In this document: positions 26,243 through 34,707 of the stretch, piece by piece
Position numbering within the stretch: the first letter of the stretch is position 1
How the letters are laid out: the number at the start of each line of letters is the position of its first letter
Source of the DNA: Streptomyces sp. HD
GTDB lineage: Bacteria > Actinomycetota > Actinomycetes > Streptomycetales > Streptomycetaceae
Length of the DNA: 64,000 nt
Assembly: GCF_028369295.1 (NCBI RefSeq)
Contig: NZ_JAQMYP010000031.1
Coordinates: forward strand, 51,786-115,785
Reading direction: 5' to 3'
Notes under the pieces: model-generated
What the model was told of the DNA's origin: nothing
Seen by the model: only the letters and a program-made list of their open reading frames with translations
Databases searched by the model: none
Translations under genes and position numbers: made by a program

Positions 26243-26859
26243 CAGGTGCTGCTTCCCTTCGCGTGGCGTCGGGTCAGTGGCCACGGCGCTTTGCCTTGGC
26301 CGTCGGGGGCGGAGGGCCGGGGCGGGTTGGCCGGCTGCCCGGTCACCAGTGCTTCGAAGAGGCTTCGGGATTCGACCATCGCCTCCCGCATGTCCTCGGT
26401 GCCGCTCGGCCCGTGGGCCGCCGTGTGCATGCTGCGGTAGCCCTGGACGTGGGGGGCGTGGTGGACGGAGAGGGCGGCGATCTGGTCCTCGAACCGCTCG
26501 CCGTCGGGGAAGCCGCGGTCCCTTGCCAGGCGTGCCAGCAGTGTGTCCGCCTCGGTGACGGCCTGCTGCGGTGATTCGACGAACTGCTCCTGGATGGCTG
26601 CCCATCGCGCCCTGTAGCGCTCGCGGGCCGCGGGCGACAGCGCCTGCTGCGTGAGGGAGCCGTGCTCCTCCACACGCTTGCCGAGTTCCTGTTCGGCGGC
26701 CTTGGTGTCGCCGTCGTGGTCGGCGACCGCGCGGGCGTACTCGGGTCCGAAGCGGCGCTTCAGTCCCTGCCCGCCACCGCCTCGGGTTCGTCCACGTCCC
26801 GTGTAGAGGAGGATGGCCAGGCCGATGACGGCCACGGCGATGATCACCAAGATGATCAT
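26242..26859 (-). CDS. Membrane-anchored hypothetical protein
   Basis: A 205-residue protein with one N-terminal membrane helix (MIILVIIAVAVIGLAILLY), a basic Gly/Arg linker and a helical cytoplasmic part containing EQFVESPQQAVTEADTLLARLARDRGFPDGERFEDQIAALSVHH. The C-terminal 40 residues are Pro/Gly/Lys-rich. It forms a two-gene unit with the downstream paralog (one-base overlap). Context (CsbD-like, Asp23 and PRC genes nearby) suggests an envelope or osmotic stress role, which is inference only. Confidence 0.7.
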   Translation of the reverse strand: MIILVIIAVAVIGLAILLYTGRGRTRGGGGQGLKRRFGPEYARAVADHDGDTKAAEQELGKRVEEHGSLTQQALSPAARERYRARWAAIQEQFVESPQQAVTEADTLLARLARDRGFPDGERFEDQIAALSVHHAPHVQGYRSMHTAAHGPSGTEDMREAMVESRSLFEALVTGQPANPPRPSAPDGQGKAPWPLTRRHAKGSST

Positions 26860-26989
26860 GGCTGCCTTCTCCGGCTCTCGGTTCGCACGCTGGTCTGCTT
26901 CATTGCCGTCGATTCCTGTCGGCTTGTCGGGCGTTCGGGCCGGCCGGGTGGTGTCCGCCCGACGTGGGCACCACCCGGGGCGTTGGTGG

Positions 26990-27163
26990 TCAGGGCCTGA
27001 AGGCGTCCTTGGCCTTGTCGCCGGACTGCTTCAGGTTTCCGGAGACCCGGTCGGTCCTGCCTTCGCGCTGCAGTCGCCTGTTGCGGGTGGTCCGGCCGAT
27101 GCGTTCGGTGACCCGGCCCTTGAACGCCTGTGTTTTGTGTTTGATGGTCTGTCCGACACTCAT
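26990..27163 (-). CDS. CsbD-like small stress protein
   Basis: A 57-residue, highly charged protein (MSVGQTIKHKTQAFKGRVTE...GNLKQSGDKAKDAF). Alternating Lys/Glu/Gln helices with GNLKQSGDKAKDAF match the CsbD family, whose members are induced under general stress control; the molecular role is unknown. It is leftward like the two genes downstream of it. The following 130-base gap shows no gene. Confidence 0.75.
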   Translation of the reverse strand: MSVGQTIKHKTQAFKGRVTERIGRTTRNRRLQREGRTDRVSGNLKQSGDKAKDAFRP

Positions 27164-27255
27164 GGCCGGCCTCCTGCTTGTCTGGTGAGTGGGTTCCGCG
27201 TGTGATCGCCGTACAGGCCGTTGTCCCTGCGGGCAGGGTCGAACTCCGGAACGGA

Positions 27256-27405
27256 CTACCGGCGGCGGCCACCGCCGCGCCCGCGCATCGCGAAGCCGGC
27301 GATCCAGACGACCAGCAGGACGGCGGCGACCCACCACAGGATCTGCATCGCGAAGCCGAACCCGAAGACCACCAGGATCAGCAGAAGGAGAAGAATCCAG
27401 ATCAT
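27256..27405 (-). CDS. Very small hydrophobic protein
   Basis: A 49-residue protein, almost all hydrophobic: two membrane helices (WILLLLLILVVFGFGFAM and LWWVAAVLLVVWIAGFAM) followed by RGRGGGRRR. Such two-helix proteins often sit beside CsbD-like genes in streptomycetes. Its role is unknown. A related frame lies at 28119-28391. Confidence 0.6.
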   Translation of the reverse strand: MIWILLLLLILVVFGFGFAMQILWWVAAVLLVVWIAGFAMRGRGGGRRR

Positions 27406-27522
27406 CGCCGGGCCTCCAGATCGCGGGGATTTCCTTGATTCCGCGGGGTCCGGGCGAAGTGGGAAGGTGGAATGCCGCGCCCCGACGTTCCGGAGTGGCA
27501 TGGCCCTACACCGTGCTGTCAG

Positions 27523-27732
27523 TCAACGCCCGGCAACCTCCCCTGTCAACGTGGTGTCGACACGGGCGAGTTCTGGGAGCTGCGCCGGGGCCGCCGGGGT
27601 GAGCGGAGCCTCGGCGGGGGATTCGGCCGGCTCGGTCGACGGCGGCAGGATGTGGTCCTCCCACCACGAAAGGGCCATCACGGCGATGAGCAGGACGAAG
27701 GGGGTCGAAGCGGGAACGATCAGCGCGTACAT
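27523..27732 (-). CDS. Small single-span membrane protein
   Basis: A 69-residue protein, MYALIVPASTPFVLLIAVMALSWWEDHILPP and so on: one membrane helix (about 8-24), then a Pro/Ala/Glu-rich tail. No family is recognised. It belongs to the leftward group of small stress-locus genes. Confidence 0.5.
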   Translation of the reverse strand: MYALIVPASTPFVLLIAVMALSWWEDHILPPSTEPAESPAEAPLTPAAPAQLPELARVDTTLTGEVAGR

Positions 27733-28118
27733 GTGTACCGCCTGGTAGGGGATGCGCGCGACGCGGCGGGCAGCAGTTCGATGCCCGCTTGAGGCGCATC
27801 GGGGCTTCGCCGGGATCTCGTCACGACGGGCGTGTGCGGGAACGGCCGGGCTCGTGACGCGGCGGGTTCCGGGACCGATGCGCAGGGTGCGCCCACTGGG
27901 GAGCGCGTTGGCGGTGCGACGCTGCCGGGGGCCGGGGCGGCATGTCGCACGCTAGCCCTCGCCGCAGTTCCCCGCCAGGTGTCAAGCAGCCATTCATGCC
28001 GCACAAGACGCGCTGACGTCGCACGGTACCCGCAACCGTGGGGCAGGACTACGCTGTGGGGTGAGGCCCCAGTCCCCGGTATCGATGCTGTGTCCCGCTC
28101 CCGGGGAGGCCCACTGGG

Positions 28119-28391
28119 TTCGTCCTGCACCTCATCCTCATCGCCGTTCTGTTCGGCTTCGGCTTCCTCCATCCCAACTGGTGGGTGGCTGCGGCCGTGT
28201 TGGTCTTCGGCGCGACCCGCCGCGGCCGCGATCGTGGCGGAGGCCGAAGCCGTGGCGGTTCCGATGTCGGGGACCATCGGCAACCCCGGGACTACCAGGA
28301 GCGCCGGGATCGCCAGGACCGTCGCTACAGCCGCCAGCACCGGGCGCGCTGGCGGAGTGAGGACCGTCGGGACCATGACCACCACAGGTGA
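28119..28391 (+). CDS. Small membrane protein without a standard start codon
   Basis: The frame encodes FVLHLILIAVLFGFGFLHPNWWVAAAVLVFG, two membrane helices joined by HPNWW, then a long Arg/Asp/Gly-rich tail and a stop at 28389-28391. It resembles the 49-residue hydrophobic protein at 27256-27405. No ATG, GTG or TTG lies in frame between the preceding in-frame stop and the first helix; a CTG at 28125 is the only candidate. Either it uses CTG or a base has been lost near 28115. The preceding gap (27733-28118) holds nothing else I can support. Confidence 0.4.
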   Translation, partial: FVLHLILIAVLFGFGFLHPNWWVAAAVLVFGATRRGRDRGGGRSRGGSDVGDHRQPRDYQERRDRQDRRYSRQHRARWRSEDRRDHDHHR

Positions 28392-28472
28392 CCCGTGGAG
28401 TGGGCGGGCAGCCACGGTCCGGGACGGCTCCGACCAGACCGGAGACGTCGAACTCGTGAAGAGGTACATGCC

Positions 28473-28865
28473 ATGCGACGCACAACCGTGCTCCAAGAGG
28501 ACTGGTGGAAACTGCGGGCCGAGGCCATGTGGGGGAGCGCATCGGCGGGGCAGGACCTCGTCGCACTGCGCGCCGAGAACGATCAGCTGCGGCGGTCGCT
28601 GGCCGGCCGTGCGGTCATCGACCAGGCCCGCGGAATGGTGATGGTCCTGACCCCCTGCAGCCGCGGGGCGGCCAGGAACCTGCTGGTCGACGTCTCGCGG
28701 CAGTGCGACACCAGACTTCCGGAGGTGGCCGCGGCCGTGGTCGCCGCCTGGGAGGGCAAGCCGCTCCCGGAGCGGATGCAGCGTGCGCTGCGGGGTGAAC
28801 TGCGGCGGTTTCACGCGGAGGACCGAGGGCGCGACTCGTCATCGGCCGATGAGTCGTCCAGGTAG
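28473..28865 (+). CDS. ANTAR-domain RNA-binding regulator
   Basis: A 130-residue protein. After a short coiled N-terminus (DLVALRAENDQLRRSLAGR) it has an ANTAR-like three-helix unit: VIDQARGMVMVL...GAARNLLVDVSRQCDTRLPEVAAAVV. ANTAR domains bind tandem RNA hairpins and cause antitermination. No sensor domain is attached, so it may depend on a partner or on the GAF-ANTAR proteins further right. ATG 28473 is preceded by gaagagg. It ends nine bases before the PRC-barrel gene, likely in one transcript. Confidence 0.75.
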   Translation: MRRTTVLQEDWWKLRAEAMWGSASAGQDLVALRAENDQLRRSLAGRAVIDQARGMVMVLTPCSRGAARNLLVDVSRQCDTRLPEVAAAVVAAWEGKPLPERMQRALRGELRRFHAEDRGRDSSSADESSR

Positions 28866-28874
28866 GGAGAGACC

Positions 28875-29231
28875 ATGATCCACGCAGCCGACGTCCGAGA
28901 ATGGCGCAACCGCGATGTCGTCGACTCCGAGTCGCACAAGATCGGTGTCCTGGAGGCGGTCTATGTGGACACCACCACCGATGAGCCGGCCATGGCCACG
29001 GTACGGACCGGACTGCGCACCCGGCACCGTCTGGTCTTCGTCCCTCTCGACGACGCGATCGCCGGGCCGGACTATCTCAGGGTCGGCTATGTCAGAATGC
29101 TGGTGAAGCAGGCTCCTTCGATCGGCACCGACGACGTGCTGCCCGCCGAGCAGGAGGAAGCGGTCTTCAAGCACTACGGACTTCGCTACCAGCCCGGTGC
29201 GGCCGGCGAACGGCAACTGGCGCGCCGCTGA
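28875..29231 (+). CDS. PRC-barrel domain protein
   Basis: A 118-residue protein with a PRC-barrel pattern in the first 75 residues (VREWRNRDVVDSESHKIGVLEAVYVDTTTDEPAMATVRTG...RLVFVPLDDAI), followed by a helical tail (EQEEAVFKHYGLRYQPG). The family appears in stress and RNA-processing contexts; its role here is unknown. ATG 28875 has a clear agggagag site. The 419 bases after it (29232-29650) contain no supported gene. Confidence 0.8.
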   Translation: MIHAADVREWRNRDVVDSESHKIGVLEAVYVDTTTDEPAMATVRTGLRTRHRLVFVPLDDAIAGPDYLRVGYVRMLVKQAPSIGTDDVLPAEQEEAVFKHYGLRYQPGAAGERQLARR

Positions 29232-29650
29232 CCGCCCTCGGACGGGAGGGCTGCCGTGTTCGCCGGGCCCGGCATCTTCGATGGCTGCCGTCCGTTTCGA
29301 CCCGGACGGGACCAGAGGCGTGGTCGCGACGCTCCGCTGCTTCCCGCAGCCCCCCCGGCGCCGGCCCCCTTCCGCCGACGAGCAAGCGCGCAGGGCACCG
29401 GTGCGGGACGGGCCGCCCGTGGTCCGCCCCTTCGATGCCCACGTACCGGGACCTGTGCGCGGCGTTGGCTGTCCGTGACATGCGGACGGCGCTGAACCGC
29501 CACCCACGGCCCCCAGCCCCGTCGTGCTGAGCCGACCGCGTCCGTTCGACGTGTCCCGGGTCCGACGACTCGGGTCGCCGGGAACCGACCGTCCGACAGC
29601 ATCCGGAGACTGCCCCGGGCAGCCGCGCCCGCGTCTGCCCGGGCAAGGCC

Positions 29651-30145
29651 CTAATGCACCCGGTCCTCGGGGGTCTCCTGCGTGTCCTCGTCCGGCAGGT
29701 GCACGTCGTTGACCGCGATGTTCACCTCGACGACCTCCAGGCCCGTCATCCGTTCCACCGCCGCGATCACGTTCTCACGGACCTCTGCGGCGAGGTCGGT
29801 GATGCTCACCCCGTATGCGACGACGACCTGGAGATCGATGGCGGTCTGCTTCTCACCGACCTCGACCTTGACGCCGCGCCCCGCGCTCGGATGACCGCCC
29901 GGGACCCGGTCGCGCATCGCGCCCATGGTGCGGGTGAATCCGCCGCCCAGCGCGTGGATTCCCGGGACCTCCCGTGCGGCGATGCCGGCGATCTTCTCCA
30001 CCACTCCGTCGGCGATGGTCGTCCGGCCGCGGGTCCCCGGCTGTTCCCGGAGCCCGGGGCGTGCGGATTGCATTGCCGTGCCCAGGCCGGTGCGGGGCTC
30101 CCCCGGGCCGGGTTCGGGCAGGGTCGAACCGTTCGGTTCCGTCAT
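29651..30145 (-). CDS. Asp23/Gls24 family envelope stress protein
   Basis: A 164-residue protein. After a disordered leader it carries the family core: RGRTTIADGVVEKIAGIAAREVPGIHALGGG, then VKVEVGEKQTAIDLQVVVAYGVSITDLAAEVRENVIAAVERMTGLEVVEVNI. Relatives are membrane-associated alkaline-shock proteins that respond to cell-wall stress. I use ATG 30145, which begins MTEPNGSTL and is preceded by a gaggtgg-type site. It is convergent with the PRC gene and divergent from the STAS operon. Confidence 0.85.
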   Translation of the reverse strand: MTEPNGSTLPEPGPGEPRTGLGTAMQSARPGLREQPGTRGRTTIADGVVEKIAGIAAREVPGIHALGGGFTRTMGAMRDRVPGGHPSAGRGVKVEVGEKQTAIDLQVVVAYGVSITDLAAEVRENVIAAVERMTGLEVVEVNIAVNDVHLPDEDTQETPEDRVH

Positions 30146-30324
30146 GCGAAGCCACCTCCTCAGGTGGTGCACTGACTGACGTGCCCGGCGGCCGTCGGCC
30201 ACCGCGTTTCGCGCCGCTTGACCAGTACCGCGCTACGCGTCGGACATGCCCGCGTACGGCGTCACATCGCGGCCACGGTCCAGGCGCTGGGACCAGGCGG
30301 GTCAGCGGACCCCACCGGACCGCG

Positions 30325-30366
30325 CCGGGGACTATGCTGCTGTACGGACGTCCCAGACCCCGGCGG
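30325..30366 (+). promoter_or_regulatory. Conserved upstream block, copy 1
   Basis: This roughly 40-base block (ctatgctgctgtacggacgt then cccagaccccggcg) is nearly repeated at 33874-33917. Each copy lies upstream of a transcription unit containing an acetyltransferase-like gene. TATGCT could serve as a -10 element, but no matching -35 is evident. It is probably a shared promoter or operator copied with the gene. The remaining bases of the 30146-30590 gap hold no gene. Confidence 0.5.
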
Positions 30367-30590
30367 CTTGTCGTTGCTCGACACATAGTGCGCGGGGAGC
30401 GGACTCTTGGTCCGTCACCCGGCGCATCCCAGGAGGGAACGGGTGGGCCTCTTTCCTGTCGCACAGGCGGTCGGACCTGCCTACGCTCCGATTCCGCCGA
30501 ACGTACGCCCCCGCCGGGAGCGCGCCAGGTGGTGCCGGATATCCGGCACGGCCGGGCCCGCTGCCGGATGATCTTCCGAACCGAGGCGTC

Positions 30591-31013
30591 ATGCCCCTTC
30601 CACAGCTCTCCGTGTATCGCCATGACAGAAGGAAACGGGCGCTGATCACCCTGGCCGGTGAGATCGATCTCGAATCCACACCGTTGGTGCGCGCATCCCT
30701 GGAGCAGTGCTTGCGGGACGGCATCCGCGCCATCGACGTCGACCTCACCCCTGTCAGTTTCTGTGACTGCAGCGGCCTCAACGCCTTCCTGCACGCTGCG
30801 CAGCAGACCACCGTGGCCGGCGGGACCCTGCGACTGCACCACCCACCGCCGATGCTCGTCGTCATAGTCGGCCTCACCGGTTGCGGTTTCCTGCTCCTCG
30901 GTCCTCCGTACGACCCGCCACCTCCTTCCGGCGACTCCCCGGCTGTGCCGGCTCCAGCCCTGCCGCACGGATCTGTCCCGCCTGCGCCTGTTCTCTCGGG
31001 CGATGTGCGATGA
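30591..31013 (+). CDS. STAS-domain anti-anti-sigma factor-like protein
   Basis: A 140-residue protein. Residues 1-100 are a STAS domain: RALITLAGEIDLESTPLVRASLEQCL...IDVDLTPVSFCDCSGLNAFL, with the phosphorylatable serine in DCSGLN. Such proteins bind anti-sigma kinases when dephosphorylated and so release a sigma factor. The last 40 residues are Pro-rich and unusual for the family. The stop overlaps the acetyltransferase start by four bases. A SpoIIE phosphatase that could dephosphorylate it is encoded at 34708. Confidence 0.8.
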   Translation: MPLPQLSVYRHDRRKRALITLAGEIDLESTPLVRASLEQCLRDGIRAIDVDLTPVSFCDCSGLNAFLHAAQQTTVAGGTLRLHHPPPMLVVIVGLTGCGFLLLGPPYDPPPPSGDSPAVPAPALPHGSVPPAPVLSGDVR

Positions 31014-31681
31014 CGGCCGGACCCAGGCGGGGACAGCCACGGAAGCCGGGGAACGGCGAGGCCTCCGCCGTGGCTCCGGTGCGACTGCGCCGGCTGAACC
31101 GTCGGCTGGTGGAGGGCCTGCGTGAGGATCTGGCGGGGCTGTATGTGGAGTCCCGCGTGCCGACAGCGGGTGATGCGTACTGCCGTCCCGGCCGCCAGGA
31201 CTTCCTGAACCGTCTCACCGCGGACATGGGCCGGCCGGGATTCGCCATGGTGATCGCCGAGTCGGACGGCCTGATGGGATGCGCCTTCGGATTCCCGGTG
31301 CGCGGCGACGGCTCGTGGTGGCTCGGCTTCGACGGAGTATTGCCGCGCGGCGTCGGGCAACTCACCGTGTCCGGCAACGTCTTCGCGTTCGGTGACATCC
31401 TGATCCGGCCGCACCCGCAGGACCGGGAACTCGCCCATCGTGTGCAGGAGCGGCTGCTGACCGACCACCAGGCAACGCTCGGCGCCACCCTGGTGGACGG
31501 GGCCGATCACCCGGCTCTCGCCGCGCTCCGCTCCTGGGGATGGCTGGATGTCGGAGAGCTGCGCAGGCCACTGGGCGTCACCACGTTCCGCGCGCTGGTG
31601 TTTCCCCTCGGGGAACGCACCACGGCGACGCTGGAGGGCCTTGTCACCATGACGGGAGGCGGTGGCCCGGGTGGGCGCTGA
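31010..31681 (+). CDS. Acetyltransferase-like protein, family copy 1
   Basis: A 223-residue protein starting at ATG 31010, which overlaps the STAS stop. It reads like a GNAT fold (LYVESR...RQDFLNRLTADMGRPGFAMVIAESDGLMGCAFGFPV...VFAFGDILIRPHPQDRELAHRVQERLL) with a V/A-type acyl-CoA loop region near HRVQERLL. It shares the line VRLRRLNR..VEGLREDLA.LYVES with two other genes in the island (33979 and 38750). The substrate is unknown; its place between STAS and GAF-ANTAR genes suggests a signalling link. Confidence 0.65.
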   Translation: MTAGPRRGQPRKPGNGEASAVAPVRLRRLNRRLVEGLREDLAGLYVESRVPTAGDAYCRPGRQDFLNRLTADMGRPGFAMVIAESDGLMGCAFGFPVRGDGSWWLGFDGVLPRGVGQLTVSGNVFAFGDILIRPHPQDRELAHRVQERLLTDHQATLGATLVDGADHPALAALRSWGWLDVGELRRPLGVTTFRALVFPLGERTTATLEGLVTMTGGGGPGGR

Positions 31682-32417
31682 GAGCCGGTCGGTCCGCATT
31701 CGGATGCTGGTGGCCGAGCAGGCGGCCGGACGCGGTGCCCGGGTCGGTGTGGTGGACGTGTGCACCGCGGCCGTGGCCGCGCTGCCGGTCGGCGGGGCCG
31801 GGCTGTCGGCGATGTCCGGGACCGCGCCGAGCCATCCGTTGTGCAGCACCGACACCGTCAGCGAGCAACTGGAAGAGCTCCAGCTCACGCTGGGCGAGGG
31901 GCCCTGCGTGGACGCCTTTGTACGCGGCTCGGCCGTCCTGACACCCGATCTGCTCACCCGTGGCCTGCAGGACCGCTGGATGGTGTTCGCCGATGCGGCC
32001 CTGGAAGCCGGGGCCCGCGCGGTCTTCGCGCTTCCTCTGCAGATGGGCGCGATCAGCCCGGGAGTTCTGGACCTGTACGCCAACATTCCGACCGTACTGG
32101 ACACGGAGGAACTGGCGGACGCGCTGGCGTTCGCCGATCTCGCGACTCTGGTGCTGCTGGACGCGCGCATCGACGAGACGGGCGGGCCGCGCGGTGGCCC
32201 CGTCGAGGACCTGGGCGCGTACCGGGCGGAGATCGACCAGGCCAGCGGGATGCTCACGGTTCAGCTCGGAGTCGGCATCGAAGAAGCCTTCGTCCGGCTC
32301 CGCGCCTACGCCTTTGCGCAGGGACGCCGGCTCGCCGACGTGGCCGCCGACGTGGTGGCCGGACGGCTTCGTTTCACCCCGGACGCGGAGCCGGACCAGG
32401 CGGGGGAGGACAACTGA
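31662..32417 (+). CDS. GAF-ANTAR regulator 1
   Basis: A 251-residue protein. Residues 20-165 form a GAF sensor (AVAALPVGGAGLSAMSG...LQLTLGEGPCVDAFVRGSAVLTPDL), and residues 185-240 are ANTAR (YRAEIDQASGMLTVQLGVGIEEAFVRLRAYAFAQGRRLADVAADVV). It would couple a small ligand or redox signal to RNA antitermination. GTG 31662 overlaps the preceding gene by 20 bases, so it is in the same operon as the STAS and acetyltransferase genes. Confidence 0.83.
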   Translation: MARVGAESRSVRIRMLVAEQAAGRGARVGVVDVCTAAVAALPVGGAGLSAMSGTAPSHPLCSTDTVSEQLEELQLTLGEGPCVDAFVRGSAVLTPDLLTRGLQDRWMVFADAALEAGARAVFALPLQMGAISPGVLDLYANIPTVLDTEELADALAFADLATLVLLDARIDETGGPRGGPVEDLGAYRAEIDQASGMLTVQLGVGIEEAFVRLRAYAFAQGRRLADVAADVVAGRLRFTPDAEPDQAGEDN

Positions 32418-32496
32418 CGCATTGGTGCCGGCCGAGGAACGTGCCGTACTTCCCGCCCCTTCCCGGCGGGACCAGTCTCAATCGAGGGTGCCCACG

Positions 32497-33213
32497 ATGG
32501 ATCAACAGCTTCTGGCCAAGACCTTCGTCGAGCTGGCCGACAATCTGGTCGCCGACTTCGACCTCATCGATTTCCTGCGCCTGCTGACCGACCGCTGTGT
32601 CGGCATGCTCGACGCGAGCGCCGCCGGGGTACTGCTCGCCGACCGGGACGGCAAACTCCGCGTCATGGCCGCCTCCGACGAACAGGTGCGTGTGCTGGAG
32701 CTCTTCCAGCTGCAAAACGACCAAGGCCCCTGCCTTGAGTGTTTCCGCACCGGCGCGCCGGTGATCATCCCCGACCTGACCCGGGAGGTCGACCGCTGGC
32801 CGCGCTTCGTCACGGCGGCCCACAGCAGTGGATTCGGGGCAGTCCAGGCCCTGCCCATGCGTCTGCGGGAGGAGACCGTGGGCGCCCTGAACCTCTTCCG
32901 CGCCGCGCCCGGACCCTTCGACCCGGCCGCCACCCTCGTGGCCCAGGCACTGGCCGACGTCGCCACCATCAGCCTGCTGCAACAACGCACCGCGCAGCGC
33001 AGCACCGTGCTGAACGAACAGTTGCAGACGGCGCTGAACAGCCGGGTACTGATCGAACAGGCCAAGGGGAAACTCGCCGAACGCCAGGGCATCGACATGG
33101 AGCAGGCGTTCAGCGCGCTGCGCCGCTACGCCCGCGCCCACAACCGCCGCCTGGCCGACGTGGCCCGCGCCTTCATCGACGGCTCCGAACCCCTTGCCGG
33201 GCTGGGGTCCTGA
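32497..33213 (+). CDS. GAF-ANTAR regulator 2
   Basis: A 238-residue protein: an N-terminal helix (MDQQLLAKTFVELADNLVADFDLIDFL), a GAF domain (RCVGMLDASAAGVLLADRDG...LQNDQGPCLECFRTGAPVIIPDL) and a C-terminal ANTAR (LNSRVLIEQAKGKLAERQGIDMEQAFSALRRYARAHNRRLADVARAFI). This is the classic streptomycete GAF-ANTAR layout. It begins 79 bases after the previous regulator and is closed by a strong hairpin. Confidence 0.88.
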   Translation: MDQQLLAKTFVELADNLVADFDLIDFLRLLTDRCVGMLDASAAGVLLADRDGKLRVMAASDEQVRVLELFQLQNDQGPCLECFRTGAPVIIPDLTREVDRWPRFVTAAHSSGFGAVQALPMRLREETVGALNLFRAAPGPFDPAATLVAQALADVATISLLQQRTAQRSTVLNEQLQTALNSRVLIEQAKGKLAERQGIDMEQAFSALRRYARAHNRRLADVARAFIDGSEPLAGLGS

Positions 33214-33273
33214 CCCACTTCGCGCCGCAGCCGACGCGCATCGGCACGCCGCTCCTGCACCGGGGACCGTGGG

Positions 33274-33312
33274 CCGGACGGCCGCCGCCGCACGACGGCG
33301 GCGGCCGTCCGG
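33274..33312 (+). terminator. Strong hairpin terminator
   Basis: A perfect 17-bp stem (left arm 33274-33290, right arm 33296-33312) with a 5-base loop lies 60 bases after the GAF-ANTAR stop. The rest of the gap to 33978 contains no supported gene apart from the conserved block at 33874. Confidence 0.8.
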
Positions 33313-33873
33313 AGCGCGAGGAACGGGAGGCCCCCCTCCGCCATGTCCTCGCGCGTTGCCCTCCGCGGCGGCGGGACTGATGGGAACACCCCGTCTGGAA
33401 AATGCCGAGAGGACTTGGGCTGGAGCCGCGCTGTCCGGCGATGCGGCTCCGGCCGGGCCTGGTTTCCGACTCGGGGGCTGGGAGCCTGGACGGGGAGACC
33501 TGCTGCTACCTGACACGGCCGCAGTCCGGTCTTCCCTGCGCGCAGCCTAGAGCAGATTCAGGAGCGGCGGAACAGGGCCTGACGTAGGTGTGCTCGTCTC
33601 GGGTCAACGCCGGTCGGATACGCCGTGTCGCGTCGAGCACCGGGTCGATTCCGCTCTCCTCAGGCGAGCGGCAGCCACGGTGGGAGTGCCGGTTCCTTGA
33701 CTGTGGCCGCGGGAACCCTTCGCCACAGGCTTGTACAGCCGAGGCTGATGGCCGGCACCTGCGGCACGCCCGGCCGAAGGGATGGCGCCATGACCTGAAC
33801 GCCCCGGCGGGTCGGCCGGTCCGCCGCCCGGGCCGCAGTTGCCCCATGCCCCCAACTGGCCCCGGCACGGCGC

Positions 33874-33917
33874 CGACTCGGGGCTATGCTGGTGAACAGA
33901 CGTCCCGGACCCCGGCG
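33874..33917 (+). promoter_or_regulatory. Conserved upstream block, copy 2
   Basis: ggggctatgctggtgaacag followed by acgtcccggaccccggcg matches the block at 30325-30366 at most positions. It lies about 60 bases before the second acetyltransferase-like gene. A weaker relative (gtaagctggtg) occurs near 36278 upstream of the gene at 36389. Confidence 0.5.
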
Positions 33918-33978
33918 CCGCACATCGGCCACGATGGCACTCCCGCCCATCTGCCGGTCTCCTGAACCGAGGCGCCCC

Positions 33979-34623
33979 ATGCGTACTCCGCGGCAACCCC
34001 ACGAACCCGAAGGCCCGAAGCCGTCCGCCATGGACACGGTGCGGCTGCGCCGGCTGAACCGCTGGCAGGCCGAGGGCCTGCGAGAGGACCTGGCGGATCT
34101 GTACGTGGAGTCCACCACCACCCCGCCGGGCGAGGAGTTCCACGGTCGGCAGGAGTTCCTGCGCCGTCTGGCGGACGGCGTGAAACTGCCGGGATTCGAC
34201 ATGCTGCTCGCCGAGGCCCGGTCCCTGACCGGCTGTGTCTTCGGAATCCCCGTGCCACGTGACGGCTCCTGGTGGCAGGGGTTCGACGGGCCGCTGCCCC
34301 AGAACCTGGAGCAACTGACCGCGTCCGGACACGTCTTCGCGATCCTCGAAACCGTCATCCATCCGCACCAGTACGCCCGCGGGCTCGCCCGCCGGCTCCA
34401 GGAGCGCCTGCTCGCCGACCACCAGGCTTCGCTCGGGGTCACCTTGCTGGACCAGTCCGACCGCCCGGCCCGTGCTGCCTTGGAGGCGTGGGGCTGGCAG
34501 GAGGTGGGCCAGGTCCACCGCGCCCCGACCGTCCTGTGCGTACTGCTTCTGTCCCTCGGAGAGCGCACGACGCAGCATCCGGACGGCCTCGCACACAACG
34601 ACCGGACCCAACGGCCCGGATAG
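33979..34623 (+). CDS. Acetyltransferase-like protein, family copy 2
   Basis: A 214-residue paralog of the product at 31010. Shared lines include VRLRRLNRWQAEGLREDLADLYVES, RQEFLRRLADGVKLPGFDMLLAEARSLTGCVFGIPV, DGSWWQGFDG and RLQERLLADHQASLGVTLLDQSDRPA.AALEAWGWQEVG. It reads as a GNAT-type fold; no substrate can be proposed. It stands ahead of a SpoIIE phosphatase gene and carries the same upstream block as copy 1, so both gene and promoter were probably duplicated. Confidence 0.65.
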   Translation: MRTPRQPHEPEGPKPSAMDTVRLRRLNRWQAEGLREDLADLYVESTTTPPGEEFHGRQEFLRRLADGVKLPGFDMLLAEARSLTGCVFGIPVPRDGSWWQGFDGPLPQNLEQLTASGHVFAILETVIHPHQYARGLARRLQERLLADHQASLGVTLLDQSDRPARAALEAWGWQEVGQVHRAPTVLCVLLLSLGERTTQHPDGLAHNDRTQRPG

Positions 34624-34707
34624 CCGCCTGCGCCGGCCGGGCGCGACGCGTGCGAAGCCGTGGACGTGCGACGTGGACGTGCGAAGACGTGGAGGCGTCG
34701 AGAAGCC

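Noticed and set aside
27832..28641. Plus-strand frame of 269 codons across the small-gene region
   Set aside because: It overlaps the better-supported two-helix protein and the ANTAR gene in other frames and is Ser/Arg-rich low complexity.
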